Shown: piece after piece, positions 1 to 11,753 of the stretch
Numbering within the stretch: position 1 is the stretch's first letter
Layout of the letters: every line of letters begins with the position of its first letter
Source of the DNA: Coenobita brevimanus
Taxonomy: Eukaryota > Arthropoda > Malacostraca > Decapoda > Coenobitidae
Length of the DNA stretch: 64,000 nt
Direction of reading: 5' to 3'
Assembly: GCA_032717465.1 (NCBI GenBank)
Contig: CM064664.1
Location: 4,851,173-4,915,172, forward strand
Translations under genes and position numbers: made by a program
Notes under the pieces: model-generated
The model's database searches: none
The model's input: the letters and a program-made list of their open reading frames with translations, nothing else
What the model was told of the DNA's origin: nothing

Positions 1-648
1 CCCCACGGACCAATTTTTCCGTCGACCTTGAATCTCTCTATGAATGCAGGTTTCCTACATGGTCGTATACCCATGGATGTATTTTTCACAATGAACCTAT
101 TTTCCCCAAAAACCTGTTATCCGACGTGGTTATATCACCCACTGATGCGTGCAGTTGAAACACAGACCTCTTAACCAACAGACGTATTGCTCGATGGACC
201 TTTTTTAACCCTCTGATTATATATACCTACTTCAGCATGATTCCAGAATAATATCCCCTGTGGACTGATTTTTCCAACTCGGACATTAACTCAATTCACC
301 TAATCCCAGTGGCCTGTTTTCCCACAGTCCGTCCATCCACCTACACACCCACCCATCAACGCACATACCCACAACCTTACTCAATACAGTATGTCTCAAA
401 AGTAGGATGACACAAACCCATCTCTTGCCTTGTCCTACAGGTAGCCCCACCACCCACCTCACTTAAACAATGCACGAACCCCACTCCACCCCACTTAACC
501 AGGCCAACAACCCTTTCCCTCCCTCTCGCCCACTCACTCCACCTAGTCCGCCTGTGAAACAACCAGCCTACACTAACCAATCAACCCACCCAGTTACCAA
601 CCTACCAATCCGCATATCATGCTCCACAAGTCAGATGACTTTCAATTC

Positions 649-700
<52 letters not shown>

Positions 701-1211
701 GAGGCGGGGTGGAGTTCCTTACACGAAAGATGAGTCTCACCGCTTAACTCTGTCGATAGAAAATAGTACCGGCTACTCTTTACAGGGAGTTTGCCAGGCC
801 ATAGATAAGGGGCTTCATTCCGGCTACATACACATGATTTTATGCGATATGAGTAAATATGGTGCTCAAGCTAAACAGGGAATTTTTCCTTTGGCTGATG
901 ATGAAGGAGTTTATTAATCCCAGGATAACGTCTCATCGGACAAAATGAAAGATGGGTTTTATTCTGGGTAACGCCAGTTGACTTTGTCAAATAATTTGGC
1001 AGGCCGCGTAACTTCTGTTAAATGCCCTATGTTCGCATTTTTTTCTCTCTCTGGTGGTTGGCACCAGGAGATTTTTGGCGAACTCATAAGTATTTTTCTC
1101 ATTAACTGGATATTTCTCTCTGGACAGAGAGGTAAATTACTTTCTTAAGCACAGCGTTTTGTTAAATCAACAGCATTTATCTCCTAATTCATTATTCCAA
1201 CGAAAGCAATC

Positions 1212-1214
<3 letters not shown>
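1..1214. other. No gene recognised; low-complexity DNA
   Basis: No open frame here looks like a real protein. Positions 300-640 are rich in CCA/CAC, which keeps short frames open by composition. Positions 740-1200 are ordinary AT-rich DNA without recognisable motifs. This is the left flank of element A. Confidence 0.6.
649..700. repeat. (CA)n microsatellite
   Basis: About 26 CA units with a single CG interruption. Confidence 0.95.

Positions 1215-1269
<55 letters not shown>
1215..1269. repeat. (TA)n tract, left flank of element A
   Basis: An uninterrupted TA run abuts the 5' LTR of element A, and a second TA run follows its 3' LTR at 10196-10256. The element therefore appears to have inserted into a TA microsatellite. 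Confidence 0.9.
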
Positions 1270-1275
<6 letters not shown>

Positions 1276-1516
1276 CCCTCCACAATATGTCTACCCCCGA
1301 TGTATATATGTCCCCCCCCCAATGCATACATGCCCCCACTAAACTTGCTAGGTCAGCATGCTTTCCCAGGACCTGAAGCCTGGGCAGACTGCGTTATTGC
1401 ATCAGTTGATAGCAGGCAGCCAAGACTGGCAGACTATTTTACTGTGAGCTTGTAATAAACTCCTTATCTAGCTGTTTGTACACGGAGTTTCTATCACCAA
1501 AGTATTGCAAATTACA
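1270..1516 (+). repeat. 5' LTR of element A
   Basis: It matches 9948-10195 almost base for base and ends in ATTACA. A polyadenylation signal AATAAA lies at 1454-1459. The expected TG start reads TA here, where the LTR meets the (TA)n flank; this could be a mutation, slippage in the repeat or an assembly collapse. Confidence 0.9.
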
Positions 1517-2440
1517 TTTGCTAGCAGCAGTGTTTCAAACCATCAGATTCTGACCGCCTCCACCGATTTAATTACATCACAAGATACACGACATCTCGCA
1601 TCTGCCAGCCTCGCCCCTCCTCAGTGCCTCTAGTGGTGTAATACCTGGCTGTGCTTTCCGAGTGTCCAATTTTTCTCACCAGTGCTCACCTCTCAAACAA
1701 CCCCACCCACACGCCTTGTTCCTGACCGCAAGTGTCACCATCGCCGACCTACGCACCTGTTGCACCTGTTCCCAGCACCTGTTCCGAACTCATCATAACT
1801 CCTGCCCCCACGGTGCCACTTATCACTATCTGCCCACTGCCTGCCCACCAACATTCTCTGCATTTGCAACTCACCAGCTCTACACCTGCCTTGAACCAAC
1901 ACCTGCCTTGAACCAACATCTGCCCTCACCACCCACCACCGGCCTCCGCCGCCACCACATCTGGTCCGCATTACGTGAGCCTCCTAAGACCGCCACTCCC
2001 TGCCGGTGATTCATCGCGGCGTCTCTTCTCCTCTCCGCCCAGCTGTCTCTCCACCGCCGCCCTGCTTCGCCCCGCCCAGCCCCGCCCCGCCCCGCCCCGC
2101 CCCAGCCCAGCTACGCCCAGCCACCCCTGCCCGTCATACATCTCAACACTCCCATCTCTACTGTGTAACTATAGTATATCTTTCCTTTCTATAGAGATTA
2201 TCCTCGATTTTCTCTACAGATTGGTTATTGTAAATATTCCATCTCATTTCCATTACCCCGTTTTCATCTTCACCTACGTTATTTATAATCCACCTCATCC
2301 TTCGCCTTTTATTTAAGCCATCCATCCCTGCACCTTCATTCATTTTCACGCCTACTCGTGTATTCCATTGTCTCATTTTTATTTATACATTTCCACCTAC
2401 GTATCCATCTTCATCCTTTCATCTTCCATTGCCGCATTAA
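1517..2440 (+). other. Element A primer-site candidate and leader
   Basis: Immediately after the LTR comes TTTGCTAGCAGCAGTG. Elements B and C have TTTGGTAGCAGCGAACG at the same place, so this is probably the tRNA primer-binding site with a G-to-C change at its fifth base. The rest is untranslated leader, with a C-rich run of CCCCG/CCCAG repeats near 2070-2130 that opens short frames by composition only. Confidence 0.5.
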
Positions 2441-3810
2441 ATGCCATACTTTCCACGTCAACCGCTTACCACAAGCCCTCTTGCCCTGGAAACATCACCT
2501 GCTCATACCCCGTCTGCCGACTCTACCACATTCACTCATTTACAAAGTGGCAAAGAGTACCACCGCCCTGTACCTGAGCCTCCCGTTTCACTTCCTGCAG
2601 AATCACTTACTACCCATCCTACACTCGTACATCCAGATACCTCCTCCTCTACTCCTGCCTCTACTCTCCCTTCTTCTCCCTCTACTCCTTCCCCTGTCGT
2701 TCCCTCTCCTGCCTCCCTTCATACCCCGTCTTGCTCGCCCTTAACTGCCACTACCTTCTCTCTCTCCCACACCTCTCCTGCCGCCACTTCTGCACTTCCA
2801 GCCATGGCCAACCCTCCACAGTCTATCTATCTCGACGATGCCAATCGTCCCAAATTTACTGGCCAGGACCCAACTTGGTTTGTCTATGATTTCCTCAGAG
2901 AAGTCGAAACAGAAATACACAAGAGACAAATAACCGATGAATCGCTCAAAGTAGCCTACCTCCTAGGTCACTTGCACCACGGCAAATCGGACATCGGATC
3001 CGCGATCCGTGCAGGACATTTTGATAGTATTCGTACCTTTGCTGATTTTCGTACGGAACTCATCAGCCTTTGTTGCCAGCATTCAAATACCGCATCTTTC
3101 ATGGGATTCATTAATCTCCTAAACCAACTAGATGAGGACTTGTGCGTCCCAGCGCAATATGCCAAGCTCCGCGAAGCTGCCGCCGCCATGAAAGCAACTA
3201 GTAGCGAGATGCTCCAATTACTGGTAGGCACAAAATGGTTAGAAGACAAGAATGGCGTTCCAATGCTTTCACTCACCAACTTTGCTAACTTAATTGGTTA
3301 CCTGAGATTCCTTCACTGGCTTACTCCTAAACAGCGAGAGCTAGCCTTGGAAATCGGTTTCAATCCAGGAGATAAAATTATTCAGGTCACTAAAGCCATT
3401 CATGAAAGAACAGGTTCGAACTACACGCGTCAGGGCACCACCCAACCCTTGTCCTCCTCAGTCTATCACACCTCCACTACCCTAGACCAATCTCGCTCCC
3501 GTCCCACCACACGCGGCAGACCTGCCACACATCGTTCTCCTACTGCAGGTCGTGATCAATCTAGCGTCCGATGGAACAATCTTCGATTCTTTGCTGGCAT
3601 TGTGGTCATCCTGGATATCGAGCATCCAGTTGCGACCATACATACAGACGTCCTCACTCCCAAACCAGACAGCGTACGCCTTCCCGCTCACGTCGTCCAC
3701 ACTGCAAATACCACAAATCAAGCACGACTCACACCACTGAGGAATGTCGTTACCTCAACCGCCAACAGTCGGAGGAAGCGCCGTGCCCGTATCGGACCAA
3801 TATCACGTAG
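2441..3810 (+). pseudogene. gag: gag of element A (frameshifted)
   Basis: Gag would form the particle that packages the element RNA. The frame opens at the ATG at 2441 with a Ser/Thr/Pro-rich stretch. A second possible start is the ATG at 2804, which begins MANPPQSIYLDD and leads directly into the conserved core with the KFTGQDP motif that aligns with KFSGTDK in the gag of element B. The core runs in one frame to about 3560. The Cys-His knuckle region continues in the next frame from about 3571: CWHCGHPGYRASSC, where the usual His is Tyr, then a CX2H...HX4C pair near 3705. One indel near 3545-3571 therefore separates core and knuckles. The last frame closes at 3808-3810, overlapping pol in the -1 frame, as in element B. 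Confidence 0.75.
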
Positions 3811-6800
3811 AAACAGAAACCCAACTCCCCATCCGCCATGTAGGTCCCATAACATCCTCGGGTTTAGTCATTCTTGGAAGCAGTCATGACATACCAACGT
3901 CATTCTTCTTGGACACAGGATCTATAGTAAATCTCATCTCCGAAAATTCCTTAAAAATTATTCATCGACATCACAACCACGTCAGTTTCCTAGAACCACC
4001 AGACATTCGCCTATGTGGTGTCGACGGCTCAGAGTTTAAGGTTAAGGGAAGAGTCACCCTTGAAGTCAAACTCCACAAAGATTTGCCCCTATCCCCATTG
4101 AATTTCATGTCACTAATGACTTGCAGTATCCCACAGATGCCCTTATTGGCTTCTCCACCATGGCACAACACTCAATTGCATTATTACCTGCTTGTGGTAG
4201 TATAGACATTTCTGGATTCCCGGTTTACACTATGGACTGTCCCCGTCCTGTTCTTATGATCAAATCAGTGCTTCCATTACCTCTGTCCCTATCACTACCA
4301 AAAAGTCCAGCCCAGCCCAAACCACTACTATCATCATCTGAGAATACAGAGATCATTCCTTTACTGACTGCGAGCAAGGACATAAATTCCTCAATGTCTA
4401 CTGATACGTCATCTCAGCCTTCGGACATGGCTCTTACCTCCTCTCCCGACAACACTATCGCTGACTTAGACATGTCTCAGTTACCTAACTCACATAGTGT
4501 GAATGATCTTCTCCAACACGCAGAGACGAAACGTGCAGTAATGAATACGTGCACAATTTTGTTACCGCATGAGTTCACCAAAGTCTCTGTTTGTGTTGCC
4601 AGTGCGAAAGAAGGAGTGGATGTACTAACCCTACCTGAGACGTGTTGTGTGAATGGCTTGACTTATGAGTCAGCGTGGTGTACAGTCTTAGAGGACAGTT
4701 TATGCTACCTGTACTTGCTCAATGTCACAAATGCTCCACTAAAACTTAAAAGTGGTGTAAAGATTGGAGACTTCCTAGTATACCCAGCGGCCGTAAAGGT
4801 GTGCCAGGATTCCTCAATTCCTACTATTCAGACTGATGATACGCCAATCGGTGTATGTACTATTAACTCTATGGGATCTGCGCCGACATATTCACCCGAT
4901 ATGCTCTCACATCTCACTTGCACAGATTTCCCAGAAAATACGCCTCAACTCCTTGACCTTCTGACCTCGTACAGAAACGTGGTTGCCTTACCCGGTGAAC
5001 CGATGGGTAGAACAGACCTTGTCAAACATACGATTGAACTACTACCAGGAACCCAGCCGATTTACATACCAGAGTATCGATTTCCTCACAGCCAGAGAAA
5101 GCAGACAGATCAAATGGTACAGAACATGTTAGACCAGGACATTATTGAACCCTCCATCAGTCCATGGAATAGCCCACTTTTCTTAGTACCAAAGAGGGAC
5201 GGCAACCTTAGACCAGTAGTCGACTATCGTAAGGTCAATTCTGTCACCGTTCCAGACCGTTTCCCGTTACCCGTCCTCACTGATTTGCTAGAATCCCTTG
5301 GTGAAAATAACGTAGTCTTTTCATCTTTAGACCTCCTCAGCGGGTACTGGCAGGTCGAAATGGAAGAGTCCTCTCGCCCAGTTACAGCCTTTAGCACCCC
5401 TTCCGGACATTTTCAGTTTAAGAGACTCCCTTTTGGTCTGAGAAATGCTCCTTCTGTGTTCATGCGACTTATCCATTCAGTCTTCAGCGGTATGATGGGA
5501 CACGCTCTTTTTGCTTACCTAGATGATATCACTGTTGTGAGTAAATCCATCCCTGATCATTTTACCAAACTCCAGCAAGTCTTTGAACGCCTCCAGCTCG
5601 CAGGCCTGAAAATCAATCTCAGTAAATGTGACTTCCTGTGAAAGAAAATCAGATTCGTAGGCCATGTCGTAGATGTACAAGGCATTCATACTAATGAGGA
5701 TAAAACTAAGGTGATTATTACCTTCCCAGAACCTACCACTACCGAAGCTGTACAAAGTTTCCTGGGCCTCAGTGGCTATTATCATCGATTCATACGGGAT
5801 TATGCAAAGATCGCTGCTCCTCTGACCCACTTACTCAAGCAGAATGTGCCCTTTGTTTGGACTAACGACCAGTCACAGGCCTTCCAAAAGCTAAAGACAG
5901 CTCTTGTAAATGCCCCTGTTCTAGCGTTCCCTGATTATACCACACCCTTCCTTCTCTGCACAGACGCCTCAGGCACTGGACTTGGTGCCGTTTTGATGCA
6001 ACTCGATGAAGCATCAAGGAAGCGCATAATACATATGCTAGTCGCACCCTTACAACCGCTGAACGTAACTACAGTGTCACAGATCTCGAAGCGCTAGCTG
6101 TAGTCTGGTCCTTGAAACATTTCAGAGATATAGTCTATGGTTATCCAATGCATATCCAAACAGACCACCTTCCACTATGTGATTTGTTCAAGAATCGCAA
6201 CCTAACAGGGAGGTTAGCTAGATGGTCTGTCATCATCCAGGACTTTAATCCCACTTTTCAATATGTACCAGGCAAGTTGAATGTAGTCGCAGACGCACTC
6301 TCCCGTCACGTAGCAGCAGCTATAACATCACTGCAGCCTGAAGTAACTGAAAACACTACACTAGCATCAGAAGTTGTTCGAAACTTTCAGCGCCAAGACC
6401 CCATGTGGTCCAAAGTCATTTATTTCCTAGAATCTGGCGATGCCTCGACCTTACCTACTCTGCCAGTATCACTAGATGAGTTCATGCTAGATGATGATCT
6501 CTTGTACAGGAAAACACTGCTAACAGGCAAAGATATGCCCAATCGCGAAGTATGCCAACTTGTTGTCTCCACTGCCCTGATATCAAAGGTTCTTCATATT
6601 GTTCATAATACTCCTCAAGCTTCCCATCCAGGTAAAGACTGATGCTTGCGCCAAGCACGTCTCAAATACTATTGGCCAACCATGCGCCGCGATATCAATG
6701 CCCACTGTGACTCTTGCCTCTTCTTCCACCGCCACAAAGGATCAACTGGCTTACCCGCACCTCTCTTACAATACCCAATCCCATCACGACCATGGGAAAC

Positions 6801-7815
6801 TGTCTCAATCGATCTCTTAAAACTACCTCTCACAGAATCTGGCGCTGAGTACTTGTTTGTAGCGGTCGACCACTTCTCCTGCTACTGTGTCCTCGTTCCC
6901 CTCTCCGACAAGACCGCGAAGAGCGTTGCACGTGCCTTTGTAGATCACGTAATTTGCCCGATCAGTACCCCTCATATCATTCTTACTGACAACGGTACAG
7001 AGTTCAACAATAGCCTTCTAGATGAGATCTGTCTCCGCTTTCATATCAGTAAGTGCAATGTTGTGCCTAACCATCTGGCTTCCAATGGCCTTGTCGAACG
7101 CCACAACCGAAAAATCTTAGAGTGCCTCAGACATCTAGGCTCCCATAGTTCGTCCTGGGATGACTGGATTCCCCAAGTGGCGTCCTCCATCAATAGCTCC
7201 ATAAATGCATCCATTGCTGAATCTCCCTTCTTCGTCCTCTCTGGTTTTGACAAGGACCTCCCATACTCTCTCTTATCCTTAAAGCCAGAACCCATTTACA
7301 ACTTGGATGATTATGTTAAACTAAAATTGGCCAACTTCCAGACAATCCACCAGTATGTCCAATCCACTTTGGCTTCCTCTCAGGAGGACATGCTGCAGCG
7401 CCAACATAAGTCCGCCTCTCCTATCACTATCAATGTAGGCGATCTTGTCTTTTCTCATTCCCATACGCGTTCCTCCAAGTTGGATGACAAATTTACAGGG
7501 CCTCACCGCGTCCTCACTCGACAAGGCAACAAATTTCACCTCCAGGACCTGTCCACTAAGGACACCAGATGGGTCCATGTCGATGACTTAAAGCGAGCAC
7601 CCCTGGCCTCATGTTGGAAGAGTCACTTACACAACCTCCTGCCCCCTCTTCCCCTCCTCACATCCCTCAGTCTACCTTGTCTCCACCTATCCCTCAGTCT
7701 CCTTCCTCTCCACCTCCACCTGCTCATTCATCAACCAATCAATATCGGTCCAAACTGCGCTCTGCCCATCAACCTCTTCACGACCTCCCCCTTTAACTCT
7801 ACCCTGATTTTCTAG
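3744..7815 (+). pseudogene. pol: pol of element A: protease, RT, RNase H, integrase (broken)
   Basis: Domains in order: aspartic protease with FLDTGS (DTGS codons 3912-3923); reverse transcriptase with VPKRDGNLRPVVDYRK near 5190 and YLDD at 5516-5527; RNase H with CTDASGTGLGAVL near 5960; integrase with a His-His-Cys-Cys finger (6593-6720), catalytic Asp codons at 6868 and 6988, Glu at 7096 (exact D-D-35-E spacing), and a GPHRV (GPY/F-type) C-terminal segment near 7500. Breaks: a frame change between protease and RT at about 4100-4170, an in-frame TGA at 5639-5641, a frame change at about 6000-6110 inside RNase H, and an in-frame TGA at 6640-6642 in the integrase finger. The catalytic residues themselves are preserved, so decay is recent. 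The last codons are Leu/Pro-rich and may not be conserved. Confidence 0.85.
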
Positions 7816-7817
7816 GT
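7794..7817 (+). promoter_or_regulatory. Splice-acceptor-like site before env (element A)
   Basis: The sequence CCCTGATTTTCTAG, a pyrimidine run ending in TAG, sits four bases before the env ATG. Errantiviruses express env from a spliced RNA, and element B has a similar site at its env start. No matching donor was assigned in A. Confidence 0.5.
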
Positions 7818-9527
7818 ATGATGTTAGCGTCCCTGCTGGCAGTGCTGACCCTCCTGGGGTCTGGGTCAGGTCAGGACGATGGTGGAGTACGTCCTGGGGC
7901 CTTGGTTTGCTCGGGAGGCGAGGTAATGCTTATCGAAGACGTAGCCTCCTTGCGCTACAATCTTGCGCCCCTGGCCGATGTAGCCATTGCCCTACCTGCC
8001 TACGCGCACCAGCTCCACGGAATCAGGAACCATCTCACGGCCCTCATGGGGACACACAACCCGAATGAGTATCTCTATAACCTTTTCCTCCCACTCTCCT
8101 GGCAATTGCAATACATAAGTAACAGATTCACTGAGCTCAATGACACATTTTCCATTCCGACACCCGTTGGTCGTTCTCGTGTGAAACGAGGTCTCTTTGA
8201 CTTCGGCGGTGAGATTCTGAGTGGCTTGTTTGGCGTTTCTACAGCCCGTGAAATTTCTGGCTTCAAATCTGATCTCACTCATTTAGCTTCAGCCCTAGAA
8301 TCACAACGCCGAGTCATTAAACTCCAACACGCTATGTTACAGAAGCTCACGACTCGACTCAATGAAGTCACGTCCACTCTAAACAATTTCACCGATATCT
8401 TACAATGCCACCTTTCAGATCTCAACGTTATCTCTCAGTTCTTCTACCTCAAACTCAACATGGATAATCTCCAACTAGGCATTGACTCTCTCTTGTCTCA
8501 AGTCTCTGCCTTGGTTCGTATCCTGGTCGATGCTATCAATGGACGTGTCACTGCCGACTTAGTCCCTGTCTCAGCTCTCGGTTCTGTCCTGGAATGGGCT
8601 CACTCCACCTTCGGTCTGTTCCCAGTCCTCACCTACTCCTCCCTTGAATATTATTATCCTGTTCTCGAAGCCACTCTTCTCACCACATACGTCGTCGTCC
8701 ATGTTCCTCTCCGTTCTGCCATAACCTTTAACCTTTTCCACATCATTCCCTTCCCTTTCCGCCTCAACAACTCCTTGTTACAAGTATCTGTTCCTTCAGA
8801 ATATTTCCTCCTCTCCCATGATCATCTTTCAGTTGCTTTCCTTCCTTCCACAGACCTCCAGAAATGTTCCACCCTTACTCCGACCTCTCGTCTCTGTGCT
8901 GCCCACCTTTTCGCTATCTTCCCTAGCAGTGCTACACTCTGTGAGTCTGCCTTAGTTCGCAACCATTCCATCTACTCGGCCCGTTCTTTTGTCCCAGCTC
9001 CTGATCTCCCGGTCCACCATGCTCACCTCAACCATGTCGAGTACTTCTTCTTTGCTGTTCCCATGTCTGTCACAATCATGTGTCCTGGTTCTTCTGTTCG
9101 CTTCGTCCCCGCTGGTGGTCTCTACAAAGCACCTGACTATTGTACCGTCAAATCAGAGTCCGTCATCACTTACGCCACTTGCTGTCATCAAGCTGTCCGT
9201 AAACACTCCTATGACATCTTTCAACCAATCGACATGCCTTCAACCCTACCATCTGCCAACATTACCATCACCTCCCCTAACTTGCGCATGCTAACCTTCC
9301 TCAATGACAGTGATTTCATTATGGATCAATTTTTTCTAGCCTACAGCCATTCATGGGTTCATCCAACGGTTGTGTTTCCCCCTGTGGTTATCGCTTTCAT
9401 AGGTTTTCTACTCATCATATGTGCTGTGCATTGTTGTGTCAGAAAAATGGAACGTCGACTCCAGGAAATCAGAGTCGCTACAGGCATAGTACACCCTACA
9501 CACGACGTCGAAACTCCCCATACTTAG
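7818..9527 (+). CDS. env: env-like glycoprotein of element A, intact ORF
   Basis: An open frame of 569 codons with a class I fusion-glycoprotein layout. Residues 1-19 (MMLASLLAVLTLLGSGSGQ) look like a signal peptide. A furin-type site, RVKR, ends at residue 124 and is followed by GLFDFGGEILSGLFG, a fusion-peptide pattern seen in errantivirus Env and baculovirus F proteins. Heptad-like helical sequence follows, then a Cys-containing ectodomain. A hydrophobic anchor lies at about 520-545 (VVIAFIGFLLIICAVHCCV) with a short basic tail. The ATG at 7818 was chosen because it follows the acceptor-like site and gives the signal peptide. Unlike gag-pol of the same element, this frame has no stop or shift. 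Whether it is expressed cannot be told from sequence. Confidence 0.8.
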   Translation: MMLASLLAVLTLLGSGSGQDDGGVRPGALVCSGGEVMLIEDVASLRYNLAPLADVAIALPAYAHQLHGIRNHLTALMGTHNPNEYLYNLFLPLSWQLQYISNRFTELNDTFSIPTPVGRSRVKRGLFDFGGEILSGLFGVSTAREISGFKSDLTHLASALESQRRVIKLQHAMLQKLTTRLNEVTSTLNNFTDILQCHLSDLNVISQFFYLKLNMDNLQLGIDSLLSQVSALVRILVDAINGRVTADLVPVSALGSVLEWAHSTFGLFPVLTYSSLEYYYPVLEATLLTTYVVVHVPLRSAITFNLFHIIPFPFRLNNSLLQVSVPSEYFLLSHDHLSVAFLPSTDLQKCSTLTPTSRLCAAHLFAIFPSSATLCESALVRNHSIYSARSFVPAPDLPVHHAHLNHVEYFFFAVPMSVTIMCPGSSVRFVPAGGLYKAPDYCTVKSESVITYATCCHQAVRKHSYDIFQPIDMPSTLPSANITITSPNLRMLTFLNDSDFIMDQFFLAYSHSWVHPTVVFPPVVIAFIGFLLIICAVHCCVRKMERRLQEIRVATGIVHPTHDVETPHT

Positions 9528-9947
9528 TGCCCTCACATTCAGTGACTACCAATACCATCTGACAATAAACCAAACTGTGAACAGAACTCTGCCTACTAGA
9601 AAATGATGGTATTTCTTTAATGCATTAATGAGTGCCAGTGTATCCTCCAGAAAATACAAAAGAAAAAAAAAATGAAGGAAGAACAACAATAGAACTCTCA
9701 TATCTACTCCTTGTTTATCATGTATCAAACTATTATTGTGTAATTCTCATTATGTCTTAATCCTTGTATATCTTATATCTATATATCCTTCTAATTCCCT
9801 CCCCTCAACATGGCCATGTCTCCCCTACCGCCCCTGTATCATACTTATCCCTTGTACACACCTCCCCGACCTTGTCTTACTACTATAATCAAACAACATT
9901 TACCTCCTGGTGTCAGGAGACACCATCTCCGCTACCCGGGGGAGTAG
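9528..9947 (+). other. Element A 3' untranslated region and purine tract
   Basis: Non-coding AT-rich sequence follows env. It ends in CCCGGGGGAGTAG, a plausible polypurine primer for plus-strand synthesis, directly before the TGT that opens the 3' LTR. Confidence 0.55.
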
Positions 9948-10191
9948 TGTACCCCCTCCACAATATGTCTACCCCCGATGTATATATGTCCCCCTCCCCA
10001 ATGCATACATGCCCCCACTAAACTTGCTAGGTCAGCACGCTTTCCCAGGACCTGAAGCCTGGGCAGACGGCGTTATTGCATCAGTTGATAGCAGGCAGCC
10101 AAGACTGGCAGACTATTTTACTGTGAGCTTGTAATAAACTCCTTATCTAGCTGTTTGTACACGGAGTTTCTATCACCAAAGTATTGCAAGT

Positions 10192-10195
<4 letters not shown>
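9948..10195 (+). repeat. 3' LTR of element A
   Basis: It starts TGTACCCCC and ends TTACA (TG...CA). AATAAA lies at 10133-10138. A (TA)n tract follows immediately. Confidence 0.9.

Positions 10196-10256
<61 letters not shown>
10196..10256. repeat. (TA)n tract, right flank of element A
   Basis: About 30 TA units. Together with 1215-1269 this frames element A. Confidence 0.9.
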
Positions 10257-10259
<3 letters not shown>

Positions 10260-10416
10260 AAAGCAAGGCAAGTTCTAGTGACTGATGGAAGAAATACTCA
10301 CACTGTGGCCTGTTTTCAATGGATCACAGGAATCCAGGGTTTCTCATCCCTTGCATTTCCCTGCGCCAGTCTGCCTCCACCTCATTATTCCAAAATTCAC
10401 AGGCACCCACCATACA

Positions 10417-10467
<51 letters not shown>

Positions 10468-11151
10468 GTTAACAAATGAATGCTTCGAACTTGTTCACTG
10501 TGTTCGCTGGTTCAGACCTACAGGAAGTCGTGGAGTGGAACCAAATATACATATTTATCACTTGCTTGGCTCTATATGAGAAACAAGTTATTAAATAATC
10601 AGTATGATATATTCGTGTTATCAGAGTCAAACCTTCAAAGTAAATATTACTATTGCTTTATCCATTATTACAAGCCCAAAGCTGAAGGAATATTTTTCGA
10701 CAGAAATGCATCGAAGGCAACTTCTGTGCTCGTGAATGCGACTCTGCCACATACACAGGTTGGCTGGATGAGGGTGGTTAAGAACTCCTGTCCGCAATAG
10801 TACCTGAATTTATCAATATCCCGTACAGTCCATATGTGTACTACATTTGTACTTGTTCAGTACTGTTGGTAGGTTTCCTCCTTTGTAGTCGTGAGCCACG
10901 TGTAATACCCGGAAGTGATAATGCGTTGTATCTAGTTCATTTTATATGACCAAAAGTTTGGTTGAGTAAGAGTGTGTGGCTGGGACATAGTTGTTACCAT
11001 GCAGACGTGACCAGAACATAGGTTAACTTACTTAGTTGCTAAATCATTTTTTTCCCTACTGTAATTTACTAGTATTAAGTCTCTCTATAATATAAAATCA
11101 CGAGTGGATGGGTCACGTAATCCAGCATAACGTACGCATGCGCAAAGTGAT
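10257..11151. other. No gene recognised, with a (TC)n run
   Basis: A TC microsatellite fills 10419-10465. A frame at 10480-10800 includes a phrase reminiscent of LINE endonucleases (NNQYDIFVLSES), but it is too short and isolated to call. Nothing else is supported. Confidence 0.5.
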
Positions 11152-11155
11152 GTAA

Positions 11156-11753
11156 TGTTATGAGTCCATATTATAATTACAAATCATAATAGATAGATAG
11201 ATAAATAGATAGATAGACAGCTCTATGCGAGCCTGGGAATGGGAAATGATCTTGCAAGTTACACTGAGGAAAAGCTGACGACAGACTAGGAAGTAGCCAG
11301 TCAGGAGATGATGCAGTTAGTTGGTCAGCGATCACCAGGTGAACACACATACACACATACTCACACACAGGCTTCTAGAACTTTCCAATCACAGGGAACA
11401 CACATGATACGACTCCTGTTTCACCAGAATTTAGGAAAGAGAGCTCAGAAGGAAGCTAGCCATAGAACAGACAGGTCGCATGGAGAAGGGCTTAGCAACT
11501 TGGGAGAGAGAGAGAGAGCGAGACAGGGAGACAGGGACTCTACTCATACTCACTCGTGAGTGAGAGACTCTGTTAATATTTCCAAGACAAATAAAAATAG
11601 TCCCATACTATTCTTTACCTCTCCTGTCACTACATGACAAATGGGAAAGAAGATTATCTACTTACAAAGCTACTCAAGTATAACAACCGCTCGTCCACAA
11701 GTCTAATATAGATATAACTTCTCTACAAGTAACTACAAAGTCTTTTTATGACA
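11156..11753 (+). repeat. 5' LTR of element C
   Basis: 598 bp, TG...CA. It carries a (TAGA)n run near its start and shares its last 200 bp with the LTR of element B (AATAAAAATAGTCCCATACT and beyond). It lacks the palindromic insertion present in the 3' LTR. Confidence 0.9.

Larger units (their letters stand above)
1270..10195 (+). mobile_element. Element A: env-bearing Ty3/gypsy LTR retrotransposon
   Basis: About 8.9 kb, bounded by 247-248-bp direct repeats. The order is LTR, primer-site candidate, long leader, gag, pol (protease, reverse transcriptase, RNase H, integrase), env, purine-rich tract, LTR. This is the layout of errantivirus-type gypsy elements. By eye the LTRs differ at about four or five positions, roughly 2%, so the insertion is fairly young. 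Gag-pol carries at least three frame changes and two in-frame TGA stops, so this copy cannot make its own enzymes. Only env remains fully open. The target duplication cannot be read because both flanks are (TA)n. Confidence 0.9.

Noticed and set aside
470..733. 87-codon frame ending in Thr-His repeats
   Set aside because: It is created by the (CA)n microsatellite and CCA-rich DNA; no motif or start context.
1662..2316. Several overlapping frames in the leader of element A
   Set aside because: They are open because of C-rich composition, lie in the untranslated leader and have no counterpart in element B.
10480..10800. 106-codon frame with NNQYDIFVLSES, possible LINE endonuclease piece
   Set aside because: One short phrase only, with no neighbouring endonuclease or RT blocks.
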